Positions 1 through 9,041 of a DNA stretch of 64,000 nucleotides are shown here, in pieces. The notes beneath the pieces were generated by a model, which did no database searches, was not told the origin of the DNA, and saw only the letters and a list, made by a program, of their open reading frames with translations. The DNA is taken from positions 1 to 64,000 of the forward strand of contig CAZTJC010000017.1 of the NCBI GenBank assembly GCA_964613945.1. The letters are read 5' to 3'. Source of the DNA: JAVVHH01 sp964613945. GTDB lineage: Bacteria > Pseudomonadota > Alphaproteobacteria > Acetobacterales > Acetobacteraceae. Position numbers and translations under genes: made by a program. Positions within the stretch are counted from its first letter, which is position 1, and each line of letters begins with the position of its first letter.

Positions 1-271
1 CCATGTAGAACGGGTTCTCGTAACGCATGTCGATGACGCCGGTGCCGATCTCGATTCGCTTGGTCCGCGCACCAACGGCCGCGAGCAATGGAAACGGCGA
101 GGCCAGCTGCCGGGCGAAGTGGTGGACACGAAAATAGGCACCGTCGGCGCCGAGCTGCTCGGCCGCCACCGCGAGATCAATCGATTGCAGCAAGACGTCA
201 CTGGCCGAGCGTGTCGCCGATCCGTGCGTGTCAGACCAATGACCAAAGGAAAGAAAGCCGATGTTCTTCAT
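1..271 (-). CDS. LLM-class flavin-dependent oxidoreductase, 5' part only
   Basis: This is the N-terminal 90 codons of a luciferase-like (LLM) flavin oxidoreductase running off the left edge. The protein begins MKNIGFLSFGHW and includes ADGAYFRVHHFARQ and RIEIGTGVIDMRYENP, which match the first strands of the TIM barrel in a common alphaproteobacterial LLM family. Such enzymes use reduced FMN and oxygen or act as F420/FMN reductases; the substrate cannot be told here. The ATG at 271 is the only sensible start, although no strong Shine-Dalgarno sequence is visible. Recognised from its N-terminus only; the active-site half is outside the window. Confidence 0.75.
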   Translation of the reverse strand, partial: MKNIGFLSFGHWSDTHGSATRSASDVLLQSIDLAVAAEQLGADGAYFRVHHFARQLASPFPLLAAVGARTKRIEIGTGVIDMRYENPFYM

Positions 272-927
272 GACGAGGGTCCCACACATCGCGCCCTGCT
301 CCGAAGAAAGATCAGGGATCGCTGTCGCATCAAGAGTGATCGACGTCATGAAGGTGCGCGGCCACTCGATCGCAAGAAGGCACATTGATGATACCGTATC
401 CGTGGATCGGCACGCAGAATCTTACATTGCTGGTTGGGCCAATCTCCGTTCCGGGCTGCACGGGAAGGCGGCGCGGAATACGGAAACGGCAATTCTGCTG
501 ATCAGTGAGGTTTAGGAAAGATCTGGAACTAGGTGACCGCATCGTGGCGATGGTGCATGGAGCGATCGTGCATGAAATACCGGCAGCAATCGCGGACCCG
601 AAAGCGATCGGCGCTCATATGTTTGATGCACATTGAGCTGCTCGACACGACTCATAAAAAGCCTGCACGGATTGAACGGTAGAATACTCCGCGAGCGTAT
701 GAAGGCGAGTTCCAGAGCGCATGGCAATTGCTTCGACCTGCGATGCCTATTGTTTAAGCACAACTTGTTCACAGCAGGGATCTCTTTGAAATAAGTCTCT
801 GTCGGTGCGCACAGCAGTGGGATAGGCTCGACGGGTATTGATCGGCATGCCGCGTGCAAGCACGGCTTGTTGCCAACATGATCACCGGCCCAAGTCTGCA
901 GGTGACATGGCCGAAGGAGTGGCGTGC
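272..927. other. Intergenic region without a recognisable gene
   Basis: About 650 bases between the divergent LLM oxidoreductase and amidohydrolase genes. All frames give short, compositionally odd ORFs with no family resemblance. It probably holds the promoters of both genes. A ribosome binding site (AAGGAG) sits at 914-919. Nothing else is supported. Confidence 0.5.
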
Positions 928-2571
928 ATGACGACAGATATGCTGATTGCTGGGGGTCGTGTATTTCGTAGCTTGGGAGGTGGCTTCGCGGAAGCAGTCC
1001 TCCTCCGTAATGGCCAGGTCGCAGCAATCGGCACGTTGGAGGATGTCCAGGACGCAGCACCCCCCGGGGTCAAGCGCATCGACCTTGGTGGCCGGGTCGT
1101 GATCCCGGCGTTCAATGAAGCACACATGCACCTGCTGTCCTACGGACGTGGGTTACGGCAGGTCAATTTGCGGCCCGATGACGGGGTCCACACCCTGGAC
1201 GAGTTGATGACCAGGATCGCCACCGCTGCGAAGCAGATGAAGCCGGGTGCTTGGGTGCTAGGACGAGGCTATGACCACGTGGTCCTGGATGTCGGCCGTC
1301 ACCCGACCGCAGAGGAGTTGCAGCAGGCGGCCCCCGACAACCCCGTTTATATTGTGCGGACCTGTGGTCATATGGGCGTCGCCAGCACGGCGGCGTTACG
1401 CCTCGCCGGCGTCGGGCACAACACTCCGGTGCCGGATGGTGGCGCGGTCGAAAGCCGCCACGGCAAACTGACCGGCCTGCTCCAGGAACGCGCCCAGCGT
1501 CTGGTTACATCGCATGTGCCCGTGTCCGACGAAGCGTCCATGGTGGATGACATTGCCGCTGCCGGTTTGGATCTGGCGTCGCGGGGATTTGCTACTGCGA
1601 GCGACATGAACGTCGGCATGACGGGAGGTTTTGCCGAGATTGCCGCCTATCGCCGGGCTCATGCCGAAGGGCGCCTGGTGCAGCGCATGTGGCAGGTCCT
1701 GGCCGGCAACCCCGAAGGCATCGCCGATGAGGCATGGCGATCCGGGTTACGGCCGGACACGACCGACGACATGCTGGCCTGGGGCGGGGTGAAGACCTTT
1801 GCCGACGGGTCCGCGGGCGGATTGACGGCGGCATTCTTTGACCCGTACGAGGCGTCGCAGGGCGGTGGCACCGGCATCTTCTGCTTCAGCGACGCTGACC
1901 AGCATGCGATGCTAGCGAAGTACCATGCGCAGGGTTGGCAACTCAACATTCACGCGATCGGCGATGCCGCCATCGAGCAGGTCCTGTCGGGTATGGAGGC
2001 CGCGGATTCACCGTCGATGCCGGTGCCAGGGCGTCGCCATCGTATCGAGCATTGCGGCTTCCTGAATGCCGACCAGCGCACCCGCATGAAAGCACGTGGC
2101 ATCTTGCCGGTGCCGCAACCGGTGTTCCTTTACGAATTCGGCGACGTGTATCTGAAGGTGCTTGGCAAGGCGCGGTCCGAAGCCTGCTACCCGATGCGCA
2201 CCTGGATGGATGAGGGCCATAACCCCTCCGCATCCTCTGATAGCCCCGTTTCCACGGTCAATCCATTTGTGAATCTCTACACGATGGTAACGCGTAAGAC
2301 CGTCCGCGGCACCGTCATCGGTGCCGATCAATGCCTGACCGTGGCGGAAGCCGTGCATTGCTATACCGCCGCCGGCGCCTATACGCAATTTGCCGAGGCA
2401 CGGCGTGGCACGCTGGAAGTCGGTCAGTTCGCCGATTTGACGATCCTGTCCCGGGATATATTTGACGCCACTCCCGAAGACATATTGGCCACCCACGCGG
2501 ACCTGACCCTTCGCGGCGGCGACATTATCTTCGACCGGCACGGCGAAGCCACGGCAGCGGTGGTGCAATAA
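928..2571 (+). CDS. YtcJ-like metal-dependent amidohydrolase (Amidohydro_3)
   Basis: A 547-residue cytosolic amidohydrolase. The metal-site signature is complete: the HMH pair in FNEAHMHL, a candidate carboxylated lysine in GGVKTFADGS, histidines in NIHAIGDAA and RIEHC, and the aspartate in SSDSPVS. The length fits the YtcJ/Amidohydro_3 family, whose members hydrolyse amide, imide or related C-N bonds; the substrate is unknown. The start at 928 is chosen because AAGGAG lies 8 bases upstream; an ATG at 838 would add 30 residues that do not look like the family. The gene stands alone and converges on a recombinase relic. It adds to the theme of C-N bond hydrolases in this window. Confidence 0.85.
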   Translation: MTTDMLIAGGRVFRSLGGGFAEAVLLRNGQVAAIGTLEDVQDAAPPGVKRIDLGGRVVIPAFNEAHMHLLSYGRGLRQVNLRPDDGVHTLDELMTRIATAAKQMKPGAWVLGRGYDHVVLDVGRHPTAEELQQAAPDNPVYIVRTCGHMGVASTAALRLAGVGHNTPVPDGGAVESRHGKLTGLLQERAQRLVTSHVPVSDEASMVDDIAAAGLDLASRGFATASDMNVGMTGGFAEIAAYRRAHAEGRLVQRMWQVLAGNPEGIADEAWRSGLRPDTTDDMLAWGGVKTFADGSAGGLTAAFFDPYEASQGGGTGIFCFSDADQHAMLAKYHAQGWQLNIHAIGDAAIEQVLSGMEAADSPSMPVPGRRHRIEHCGFLNADQRTRMKARGILPVPQPVFLYEFGDVYLKVLGKARSEACYPMRTWMDEGHNPSASSDSPVSTVNPFVNLYTMVTRKTVRGTVIGADQCLTVAEAVHCYTAAGAYTQFAEARRGTLEVGQFADLTILSRDIFDATPEDILATHADLTLRGGDIIFDRHGEATAAVVQ

Positions 2572-2594
2572 CCGCAGGCTGTGACCGGCGCAGT

Positions 2595-2885
2595 CCTGCG
2601 ATCCAGCCCGACAGCCTCGGCCTGATGCTTGGTGATCATCGCGACGGATTGGGCGGACAGCGCGGCACCCATGCGCCCATGAGGGTCGATCGAGCGGAAC
2701 ATCGGGCCCGACTCAATCCTGCCGGCCTGCAGCCATTCCTCAAGGGCATTGACCGGCCGCAGCTTGGTGCCGCGCGAAGTGGCGATCTCTTGACCGCGGC
2801 CCTCTTGGTCGGTCTTCGAGTGCCGAGTGTGAACTCGTAGACCTTCCGCTTCGAAGGAGAGATCGGCCACCTGGGAGTGAGTCAT
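2595..2885 (-). pseudogene. Tyrosine recombinase (phage-type integrase) fragment
   Basis: About 95 codons match the central part of the catalytic domain of tyrosine site-specific recombinases (VADLSFEAEGLRV, HSKTDQEGRG, GPMFRSIDPHGR, AMITKHQAEAVGLD). The N-terminal DNA-binding domain is absent, and so is the C-terminal HxxR...Y part: the reading loses resemblance just after AVGLD. The fragment begins exactly at the stop codon of the ABC permease at 2882. That junction looks like a recombination scar. The remnant cannot be catalytic. Confidence 0.8.
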
Positions 2886-3688
2886 CGGGGGGCGTTCCGG
2901 CGGAGCAGGACGATGGTTCCGAGCGCCAAAAGGATGACCAGGATGGAGACGGCGGTGGTGGAGGCGCCGAGGGCGTAAAGGACCGGGGTGGTGACGTTGG
3001 TTGTCATGCCGAAGATCTCGAGCGGGAGGGTGTTGTCGCTGCCGCTGGTGAGCAGCGTGCGGGCGAACTCATCCCAGGAGAGGGTAAGGCCGAACAGGGC
3101 AATGCCGATGACGCTGGGCAGGATGATCGGCAGGACGATCTGCCGAAAGGACTGCCAGTTCGTCGCACCCAGGTCGCGGGCGGCCTCCTCCCAGCGTCGG
3201 TCGAAGCGGTTGAACACGGCGAACATAATCAGGACGCCGAAGGGGACGGTCCAGGTGAGTTGGGCGCCGAAGGCCGAGCTCCACCAATCGGTATCGAGGC
3301 CGGATTGGCTGAAGACGAGGCCGACGCCGAGGCTGATGAGGATGGAGGGGACGATGAGGCTGGTCAGGGTGAGCGTCAGGAGGGGGCGGGCACCGCGGAA
3401 CGGGCGGCGGAACGCGAGGCCGGCGAGAAGGGAGATCGTCACGGTGGCGAGCATGACCATGATGGCCAGGGTGACGGAGCGGCCGGCAGCGCCCCAGAGG
3501 TCGCCGACGGCTTGTTGGGCGAAGAGCGCGTGAAACCAATGGGTGGAGACGCCGCGCATGGGGAAAGTGAGGCCACCGCCGGGTCCTTGGAAGGAGAGGA
3601 CAAGGATGGTGAGGGTAGGGCCGTAGAGGAACAGGACGAAGAGAGCGAAACCGGCGAGGAGGAGGCCACGGCGGAGTTTTGGGCTCAT
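2882..3688 (-). CDS. ABC transporter permease, spermidine/putrescine type (PotC-like)
   Basis: A 268-residue inner-membrane permease with about six hydrophobic segments and the EAA loop (EEAARDLGATNWQSFRQIVLP) that docks on the ATPase. It is the second membrane subunit of a PotABCD-type importer. The start overlaps the previous permease stop by four bases (ATGA), so translation is probably coupled. It is closely related to the permease at 21670-22494, so the two loci are paralogous systems. Its stop abuts the integrase fragment, so nothing of the operon appears lost on this side. Confidence 0.88.
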   Translation of the reverse strand: MSPKLRRGLLLAGFALFVLFLYGPTLTILVLSFQGPGGGLTFPMRGVSTHWFHALFAQQAVGDLWGAAGRSVTLAIMVMLATVTISLLAGLAFRRPFRGARPLLTLTLTSLIVPSILISLGVGLVFSQSGLDTDWWSSAFGAQLTWTVPFGVLIMFAVFNRFDRRWEEAARDLGATNWQSFRQIVLPIILPSVIGIALFGLTLSWDEFARTLLTSGSDNTLPLEIFGMTTNVTTPVLYALGASTTAVSILVILLALGTIVLLRRNAPR

Positions 3689-4536
3689 GGTCGGAGCTCC
3701 TTGCGGATGTCGACGACGCGCAGGATGGCGCCAATGAGCAGGAGGACGAGCGCGAGGAGGATGACGGCGTTGGCGCAGGCGGCGGGGTACTGCAGCAAGC
3801 CGATGCCATTGGCGATCATGAGGCCCACCGACGCGCTCTGGCCGCCGCTCATCAGACGGACGGTGGCGAAGTCGCCCATGACGAGGGTGACGACGAAGAT
3901 GGTGCCGATGGCGATGCCGGGTTTGCAGAGGGGGATGATGACCTCGCGGACGACCTGGAACGGGCTGGCGCCCGCGTCGGTGGCGGCCTCGATGAGGCTG
4001 CGGTCAATGCGCATCATGGTGTTGAAGATCGGGATGACCATGAACAACGTATAGAGATGGACGAGCGCCAGGATCACGGCGAAGTCGGAAAAGAGCAGCC
4101 ATTCCAGAGGCTTATCGATGAGACCGGTGGCGAGCAGGGCGCGGTTGGCGAGGCCTTCGCGGCCGAGGAACGGGACCCAGGCAATCATGCGGATGATGTT
4201 GGAGGTAAGGAACGGAATCGTGCAGATAAGGAAAAGGGCGGTTTGCATCACCGCGCCGCGGATGACGAAGGCGAGCACGTAGGCGACGAAGAAGCCTAGG
4301 GCGAGAGTGATGGCCCAGACGATGGCGGCGTAGCGCAGGGTGTTGAGGTAGGTGCGCCAAGTGACGCTGGAGAAGATGAGGTCGGTGTAATTGGTGAGGA
4401 CGAAGTTCGGGAGAATGCGGACGCTGTCGTAGTCGAGGAAGCTGACGACGACGATGGCGGCTAGCGGGACGACGACGAAGCCAAGCAGGAGGAGGGTCAG
4501 CGGCGCAACCTGCGCCGCCGTCAGCAGGCCCTTCAT
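3685..4536 (-). CDS. ABC transporter permease, spermidine/putrescine type (PotB-like)
   Basis: A 283-residue permease with an N-terminal membrane anchor (AQVAPLTLLLLGFVVVPLA), about six transmembrane segments and an EAA loop (EAATDAGASPFQVVREVIIP). It pairs with the 2882-3688 permease to form the channel of an importer. The gene starts two bases before the binding-protein stop, in a tight four-gene operon ordered ATPase, binding protein, permease, permease. It is a paralogue of 22494-23414. Confidence 0.88.
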   Translation of the reverse strand: MKGLLTAAQVAPLTLLLLGFVVVPLAAIVVVSFLDYDSVRILPNFVLTNYTDLIFSSVTWRTYLNTLRYAAIVWAITLALGFFVAYVLAFVIRGAVMQTALFLICTIPFLTSNIIRMIAWVPFLGREGLANRALLATGLIDKPLEWLLFSDFAVILALVHLYTLFMVIPIFNTMMRIDRSLIEAATDAGASPFQVVREVIIPLCKPGIAIGTIFVVTLVMGDFATVRLMSGGQSASVGLMIANGIGLLQYPAACANAVILLALVLLLIGAILRVVDIRKELRP

Positions 4537-4537
4537 G

Positions 4538-5794
4538 TCATGCAGCGATGAATTCGTTCCATTTCTGGATCATGTAGCGATCTTCGTCCATGACGGAGTT
4601 CCAGCAGGCGACGTGGCTCATGCGGTCCATGAAGGAACCGCCGTCTCTGGTGTCGCCGGGCTTGGCGATGACCTGGCCAGCCGGGCTCTTGATGTCCTCG
4701 GTGGTGGGCTTGCCTTCCATCCAGTAGCCCCACTCGTTGACGCTCATGAACTCCTTGGCCGTATCGAGGACGGCGCTGTAGTAGCCCTGTCGGTTCAGAT
4801 AGGCGCCGCACCAGCCGGACAAGTACCAGTTGATGTATTCGTAGGCGGCATCGAGCTGCAGCCCGGTGAGATGCTTGGTGATACCGAGGCCGCCGCCCCA
4901 GCCCCGGTAGCCTTCCTCGAGCGGTTGATAGACGCAGGGAATGCCTTTGGCACGCACGGCAGTGACGGCGGGGGACCACATGGACTGGATGACGACCTCG
5001 CCGGAGGCCATCAGGTTGACGCTCTCGTCGAAGGATTTCCAGAAGGCGCGGAACTGGCCGGCTTTCTTCTGCTCGATGAGGAAGGCGATGGTCTTGTCGA
5101 TCTCGGGCTTCGTCATGTTGCCCTTGTCGCCGTATTTGATGAGGCCGGCGCTCTCCATCACCATGGCGGCGTCCATGATGCCGATGCCAGGAATGTTGAG
5201 GATGGAGGCTTTGCCTTTGAAGGCGGGGTCGACGAGGTCCTTCCAGTTGCGGATCGGTCGGTTGATGAGGTCAGGGCGCAGGCCGAGCGTATCGGCATTG
5301 TAGATGGTCGGGATGATGGTCATCCACTGGGTCGGTTCGGCGGCGAATTTGGTGGAGGTGGGGCCCTCGACGAAGCTGACTTTCGAGGGGGCGGTGCCCT
5401 GGGCGACGACAGAGGTCGGGGTCAGCTTTCCGGTGGTGAAGATGGAGACGATTTTGTCGTAGTTCTTGATCTTCTTGGTATCCAACGGGGCCAGGACGCC
5501 GGTGGGGAAGATCTTCTTGCAGAGGAAGTATTCGATATCGGCGACATCGTAGGAGCGGGGCTGGGTGACGGCTTTTTGCGTTACGGCGTCGGTGTCCAGC
5601 GCGGTCATCGAGAGTGTGAAGCCTAGATCGGCTTTCACCTTGTCGGCGATGGCGTTGAGGTTGGAGACGCCGGTGCCGACCTGGCGGAGCGTCACGTCCT
5701 TGATGTTCTGGGCCCAGATCGTGGGAAAGCCGGTGATGGCGCCGGAGCCGATGGCGGCGCCGGTTGCGGCGAGAAAGGTGCGGCGAGTGGTCAT
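4538..5794 (-). CDS. Periplasmic substrate-binding protein, PotD/PotF type, Tat-like signal
   Basis: A 418-residue extracytoplasmic solute receptor. The N-terminus (MTTRRTFLAATGAAIGSGA) has a twin-arginine-like signal. The mature part shows the extracellular solute-binding fold of the polyamine/iron group, with conserved stretches such as GEVVIQSMWSPAVTAVR, GYRGWGGGLG and NSVMDEDRY. It is clearly paralogous to the protein at 23414-24703, which shares long segments, so the ligand classes are probably similar. The ligand itself is unknown; polyamine is only a family default. The start overlaps the ATPase stop (ATGA). Confidence 0.87.
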   Translation of the reverse strand: MTTRRTFLAATGAAIGSGAITGFPTIWAQNIKDVTLRQVGTGVSNLNAIADKVKADLGFTLSMTALDTDAVTQKAVTQPRSYDVADIEYFLCKKIFPTGVLAPLDTKKIKNYDKIVSIFTTGKLTPTSVVAQGTAPSKVSFVEGPTSTKFAAEPTQWMTIIPTIYNADTLGLRPDLINRPIRNWKDLVDPAFKGKASILNIPGIGIMDAAMVMESAGLIKYGDKGNMTKPEIDKTIAFLIEQKKAGQFRAFWKSFDESVNLMASGEVVIQSMWSPAVTAVRAKGIPCVYQPLEEGYRGWGGGLGITKHLTGLQLDAAYEYINWYLSGWCGAYLNRQGYYSAVLDTAKEFMSVNEWGYWMEGKPTTEDIKSPAGQVIAKPGDTRDGGSFMDRMSHVACWNSVMDEDRYMIQKWNEFIAA

Positions 5795-6414
5795 GAGGCG
5801 GTCTCCGGCGTGAGGGGATGGGCGTCGGCTTGGGTCCAGGAGAGGGCGGCCGGGTCGAATTCGTCGTCGGGTATGAGGGCGATGGCTTCGGCGCCGTCGG
5901 GCATGGTGAGCGCGATGCGGACGATGGCGCCCTGGTATTCGACGGCGGCAATGCGGGCGGAGCCGGACGGGAGGATGCGGCAGCGGTCACCACGGACGGC
6001 GAAGGTGTGACCATCTTCGGTCAGCACGTTGTGGCCGCCGATGAAGCGGGCGACGAAGCCGTCGGCGGGGCGTTCGAACACGTCGCGCGGGGTGCCGGAC
6101 TGGCGGATCTGGCCGGCCTGCATGACGACGACGAGATCGGCGAGGGCCATGGCTTCCTCCTGGCTGTGGGTGACGAAGACGATGCCGAGCTGGGCGGGAG
6201 CGAGGTCGGTGATGTTCTGGCCACCGATGATGATATCGCCGTCGGTGGCCTGCTCGTGGCCGGCGATCAGTCGGAGGGTGGTGGTCTTGCCGCAGCCGGA
6301 CGGGCCGAGCATGCAGCAATAGGACCCGGCGGGGATGCGCAGGTCGATGCCGTCGACGGCGGTGGCGGTCGAGCCGAAGCGTCTGGTCAGGGCGACAAGT
6401 TCGATGGCGCTCAT
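5791..6414 (-). CDS. ABC importer ATPase with an internal in-frame deletion
   Basis: This PotA-type ATPase is only 207 residues, against 327 for its paralogue at 20676-21659. Walker A is present (GPSGCGKTT, residues 37-45), as are the H-loop (VTHSQEE, H83) and a C-terminal regulatory part. Between Q75 and L76, however, about 108 residues corresponding to paralogue residues 79-186 are missing: the Q-loop, the LSGGQ signature, Walker B and the D-loop. The frame is kept. The protein should not hydrolyse ATP, so this importer is probably dead or borrows another ATPase. A deletion created by assembly cannot be excluded. Confidence 0.85.
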   Translation of the reverse strand: MSAIELVALTRRFGSTATAVDGIDLRIPAGSYCCMLGPSGCGKTTTLRLIAGHEQATDGDIIIGGQNITDLAPAQLGIVFVTHSQEEAMALADLVVVMQAGQIRQSGTPRDVFERPADGFVARFIGGHNVLTEDGHTFAVRGDRCRILPSGSARIAAVEYQGAIVRIALTMPDGAEAIALIPDDEFDPAALSWTQADAHPLTPETAS

Positions 6415-7033
6415 GCGGTGTCCCGGGGCGGTTTTCGCCGGGAGAGCGTAACATGGTGGAACGGAGACGCTACGGCAGCGAGGTGGAAAAGCGGTTGTTC
6501 AAAGCGGTGTTTGCCCTAAGCGGGGCAGGTCCGGGTCGGTATGGCGAGGATACGGTCAGTTCGGAAGCTTATCAGAAAAGGCAGCGGAGTGCCAAAGGCC
6601 CTGGCTCAATCTCGGCAAAGAGCAGCAGGTCCGGCAGCTAACTGATACGCTATGGTTAATCGTGTATGAGGCCAGCGGATGTCGCCCTTCTGGCCTACTA
6701 CATCTCCCTCATCGGGAAGTCGCGAATCCAAGGTCGCCACTTAGCCATTCGGGACGCGGCGGCACTCGGGGCTACCATCGTTTTGATAATCTTGGATCTA
6801 GGCCGGCCGAAAGGCAGTCCTTAACCAAGTCTACATCCTGCGGTCTTTTGCTCCATGGGAGACAGTCCACTTTCAGCTAAAAACAACTAGGAGCGGAAGC
6901 GACCATTGCTCACAACGGGTATTCAGGCGTCACAAATGTGCTCCGAATTACCTTCCTTCTATGGCAGACTTTTGCAACGCGAGATCTCCAGCAAATACCA
7001 GGTCCAGCGCCAGCGGTGACAAAACTCACTATT
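6415..7033. other. Intergenic region, no gene recognised
   Basis: About 620 bases between the start of the ABC operon and the end of the LysR gene. The short ORFs here show no resemblance to known families. It must hold the promoter of the 6414-2882 operon and any terminator for the LysR gene, but I see no clear element. Confidence 0.45.
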
Positions 7034-7954
7034 TCAGCGACAAGGATCGGCCAATGCGTTCGGTCCGCCAATGAGCTGTAACAGCCAATCGACGAACAGC
7101 CTGATGCGTGCGGGAACGGGCTTGCCAGGCAGGAATGTCGCGACGAGCGTGAGTTCCTGCCAGTTGACACTGGGCAGGCATTCGATCAGCCGGCCCTCAA
7201 GCAGATCCTCCGCCACGTCCCATGCCGCTTCGAGCGACAGGCCCTCTCCGGCCAGCGCCCATTGCCGGAGAACGTCACCGCTCGTGCTCGACATGGCGCC
7301 GCGGGCGGGGATCGCGACCACCGCACCTCCGGCATCCCGATAGAGCCAGTGGCTGATCTGCCGATGTCGGCGCGCGAGCAGCAGGCAGCGATGATGCTGC
7401 AGATCTTCTAGATCCGTCGGGGCGCCATGGGCCTCGACATAGGACGGTGCGGCGCAGAGCAGCATTCGCGCCGTTGCCAGCTTGCGCGCAATGACGTTCT
7501 GGTCCGCCGGTATGCCGGTGCGGATGGCAACGTCGAGCAAGTCCTCGCCGATCTCCGCTCCGGCATCGGAAAGCGTCAGCTGGATCGAGAGATTCGGATG
7601 CGCCCGCGCGAACCCGGCCAGCGCCGGGGCGATCCGCCGGCGGCCGAGATCCATTGGCGCGGCCACGCGCAGGAGGCCGCGTGCCGCCGTGCCGCGCGAG
7701 GACACCTCCGCCTCGATGTCGCGTAGCGCGGACAACAGCTCGCCGCTTCGTTCGTAATAGAGCCGCCCCTCGTCGGTCAGCCGGAAGCGCCGGGCGCTCC
7801 GCTCAGCCAGGACCACCCCGAGGCGGCGCTCGATGGCGGCGAGGCGACGGCTGGCCGCCGGAGGGGACGAGTTCAGCACCCGCGCGCCGGCCCCTAGCCC
7901 GCCCGCGTCGACGACCGCGCAGAAGAAGGCGCCATCACTGACCGCGTCCATCAT
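7034..7954 (-). CDS. LysR-family transcriptional regulator
   Basis: A 306-residue LTTR: an N-terminal winged helix-turn-helix (VLNSSPPAASRRLAAIERRLGV, about residues 27-48) followed by the periplasmic-binding-like effector domain (GLLRVAAPMDLGRRRIAPAL onward). It is divergent from the oxidoreductase-XapX-dioxygenase cluster with a 102-base shared promoter region. The usual LTTR arrangement makes it the likely activator of that cluster, probably sensing an aromatic compound. This is the first of two complete LysR genes in the window; a third survives only as a fused fragment at 10036-10452. Confidence 0.9.
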   Translation of the reverse strand: MMDAVSDGAFFCAVVDAGGLGAGARVLNSSPPAASRRLAAIERRLGVVLAERSARRFRLTDEGRLYYERSGELLSALRDIEAEVSSRGTAARGLLRVAAPMDLGRRRIAPALAGFARAHPNLSIQLTLSDAGAEIGEDLLDVAIRTGIPADQNVIARKLATARMLLCAAPSYVEAHGAPTDLEDLQHHRCLLLARRHRQISHWLYRDAGGAVVAIPARGAMSSTSGDVLRQWALAGEGLSLEAAWDVAEDLLEGRLIECLPSVNWQELTLVATFLPGKPVPARIRLFVDWLLQLIGGPNALADPCR

Positions 7955-8056
7955 GACATTTAGGTTCCGCCAGGTGGAAGTAAGCCGTCCATTGTCGCGC
8001 CTTTCTGGTGTCAGAGCGCAAGCTTAATTCCATCTCTGAACGACGGAGACAACATC

Positions 8057-9031
8057 ATGCGTGCAGTGCGGTTCATGGAATTCGGCGGGGCGGACAAGCT
8101 CGCCCTCATCGAATTGCCCGACCCGATCGCAGACGAAGCGCAGGCCGTCGTGCGGATCGAGGCCGCTTCCATCAACCCGAGCGACGTCAAGAACGTCGCC
8201 GGCGCGATGTCGCAGACGACACTCCCGCGCGTGCCCGGGCGCGATTACGCCGGCGTGGTGGAAGCCGGCCCGGACGACTGGATCGGCGCGGCGGTCTGGG
8301 GCACTGGCGGTGACGTCGGCTTCACGCGTGATGGAACGCACGCAGAGCGGATCCTGGTGCCGGTCGCAGCGCTGAGCCGCATGCCGGCGAACCTCGGTTT
8401 TACTCAGGCCGCGTCCGTCGGGGTGAACTTCGCGGTTGCCTGGCAAGGGTTGGTGGAAGCCGCCGCCGTGCAGCCGGGCGAGACGGTGCTGATTATCGGC
8501 GCGGCTGGCGGTGTCGGCGGCGCAGTCGCGCAGATCGCCCACCATCACGGCGCCCGCGTGATCGGCGCCGACCGCTCCGCGCCGCCGCCGGGTGCGGCAA
8601 TCCACGAGATCCCGCACACGCTGCTGGTCGGCGAGCCGGACCTGCCACAAGCCGTCCGCGACGCCACCGGGGGACGCGGCGCGGACATCGTCTATGACTG
8701 CGTCGGCGGTGCCGCCATGTTCAACACGGCCCTGCGCTGCCTCGCGCTTAAGGGCCGCCTGCTCGAGATCAGCGCCACCGGCGGCCGGACCGTCAGCTTC
8801 GATCTTGCCGACTTCTACCACGATGAACTCCGGCTGTTCGGGGTCGACTCCCTCAAGCGCGACCTCGTCCAGTCCGCCCGCATGCTGGACGCGCTGCGCC
8901 CGCAGTTCGAAAGCGGCGCGTTCCGTCCGGCGCCGGTCGCGCGCACCTTCGGCCTGGCCGACGCCGCATCCGCGTACCAGCATGTGACAGCCGGCACCGC
9001 AGGCCGTGTCGTGCTGACGCCGCAATGCTGA
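8057..9031 (+). CDS. Quinone oxidoreductase / zinc-free alcohol dehydrogenase (MDR superfamily)
   Basis: A 324-residue medium-chain dehydrogenase/reductase. The GroES-like N-terminal domain (ASINPSDVKNVAGAM, PGRDYAGVVEAGPDDW) is followed by a Rossmann NADPH site (LIIGAAGGVGGAVAQIAHHHGA). The cysteine- and histidine-rich zinc motifs are absent, as in quinone oxidoreductases (QOR). It starts the divergent cluster, with a GGAGA box a few bases before the ATG. With the downstream dioxygenase it suggests reduction or oxidation of a ring metabolite; the exact substrate is unknown. Confidence 0.87.
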   Translation: MRAVRFMEFGGADKLALIELPDPIADEAQAVVRIEAASINPSDVKNVAGAMSQTTLPRVPGRDYAGVVEAGPDDWIGAAVWGTGGDVGFTRDGTHAERILVPVAALSRMPANLGFTQAASVGVNFAVAWQGLVEAAAVQPGETVLIIGAAGGVGGAVAQIAHHHGARVIGADRSAPPPGAAIHEIPHTLLVGEPDLPQAVRDATGGRGADIVYDCVGGAAMFNTALRCLALKGRLLEISATGGRTVSFDLADFYHDELRLFGVDSLKRDLVQSARMLDALRPQFESGAFRPAPVARTFGLADAASAYQHVTAGTAGRVVLTPQC

Positions 9032-9041
9032 GGCGATTACC

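Noticed and set aside
842..857. CGGCATGCCGCGTGCA as a sigma-54-type promoter of the amidohydrolase
   Set aside because: It has the GG-N10-GC spacing, but the -24 and -12 blocks each miss a key base, and in GC-rich DNA this is expected by chance.
3260..4299. Long plus-strand frames at 3260-4054 and 3679-4299 opposite the permeases
   Set aside because: Acidic, low-complexity translations typical of antisense shadows of GC-rich membrane-protein genes; the minus-strand frames match ABC permeases with overlapping start-stop pairs.
4454..5626. 390-codon plus-strand frame opposite the PotD-like receptor
   Set aside because: Composition rich in Asp, Gly and His, no family resemblance, and a convincing receptor gene on the other strand.
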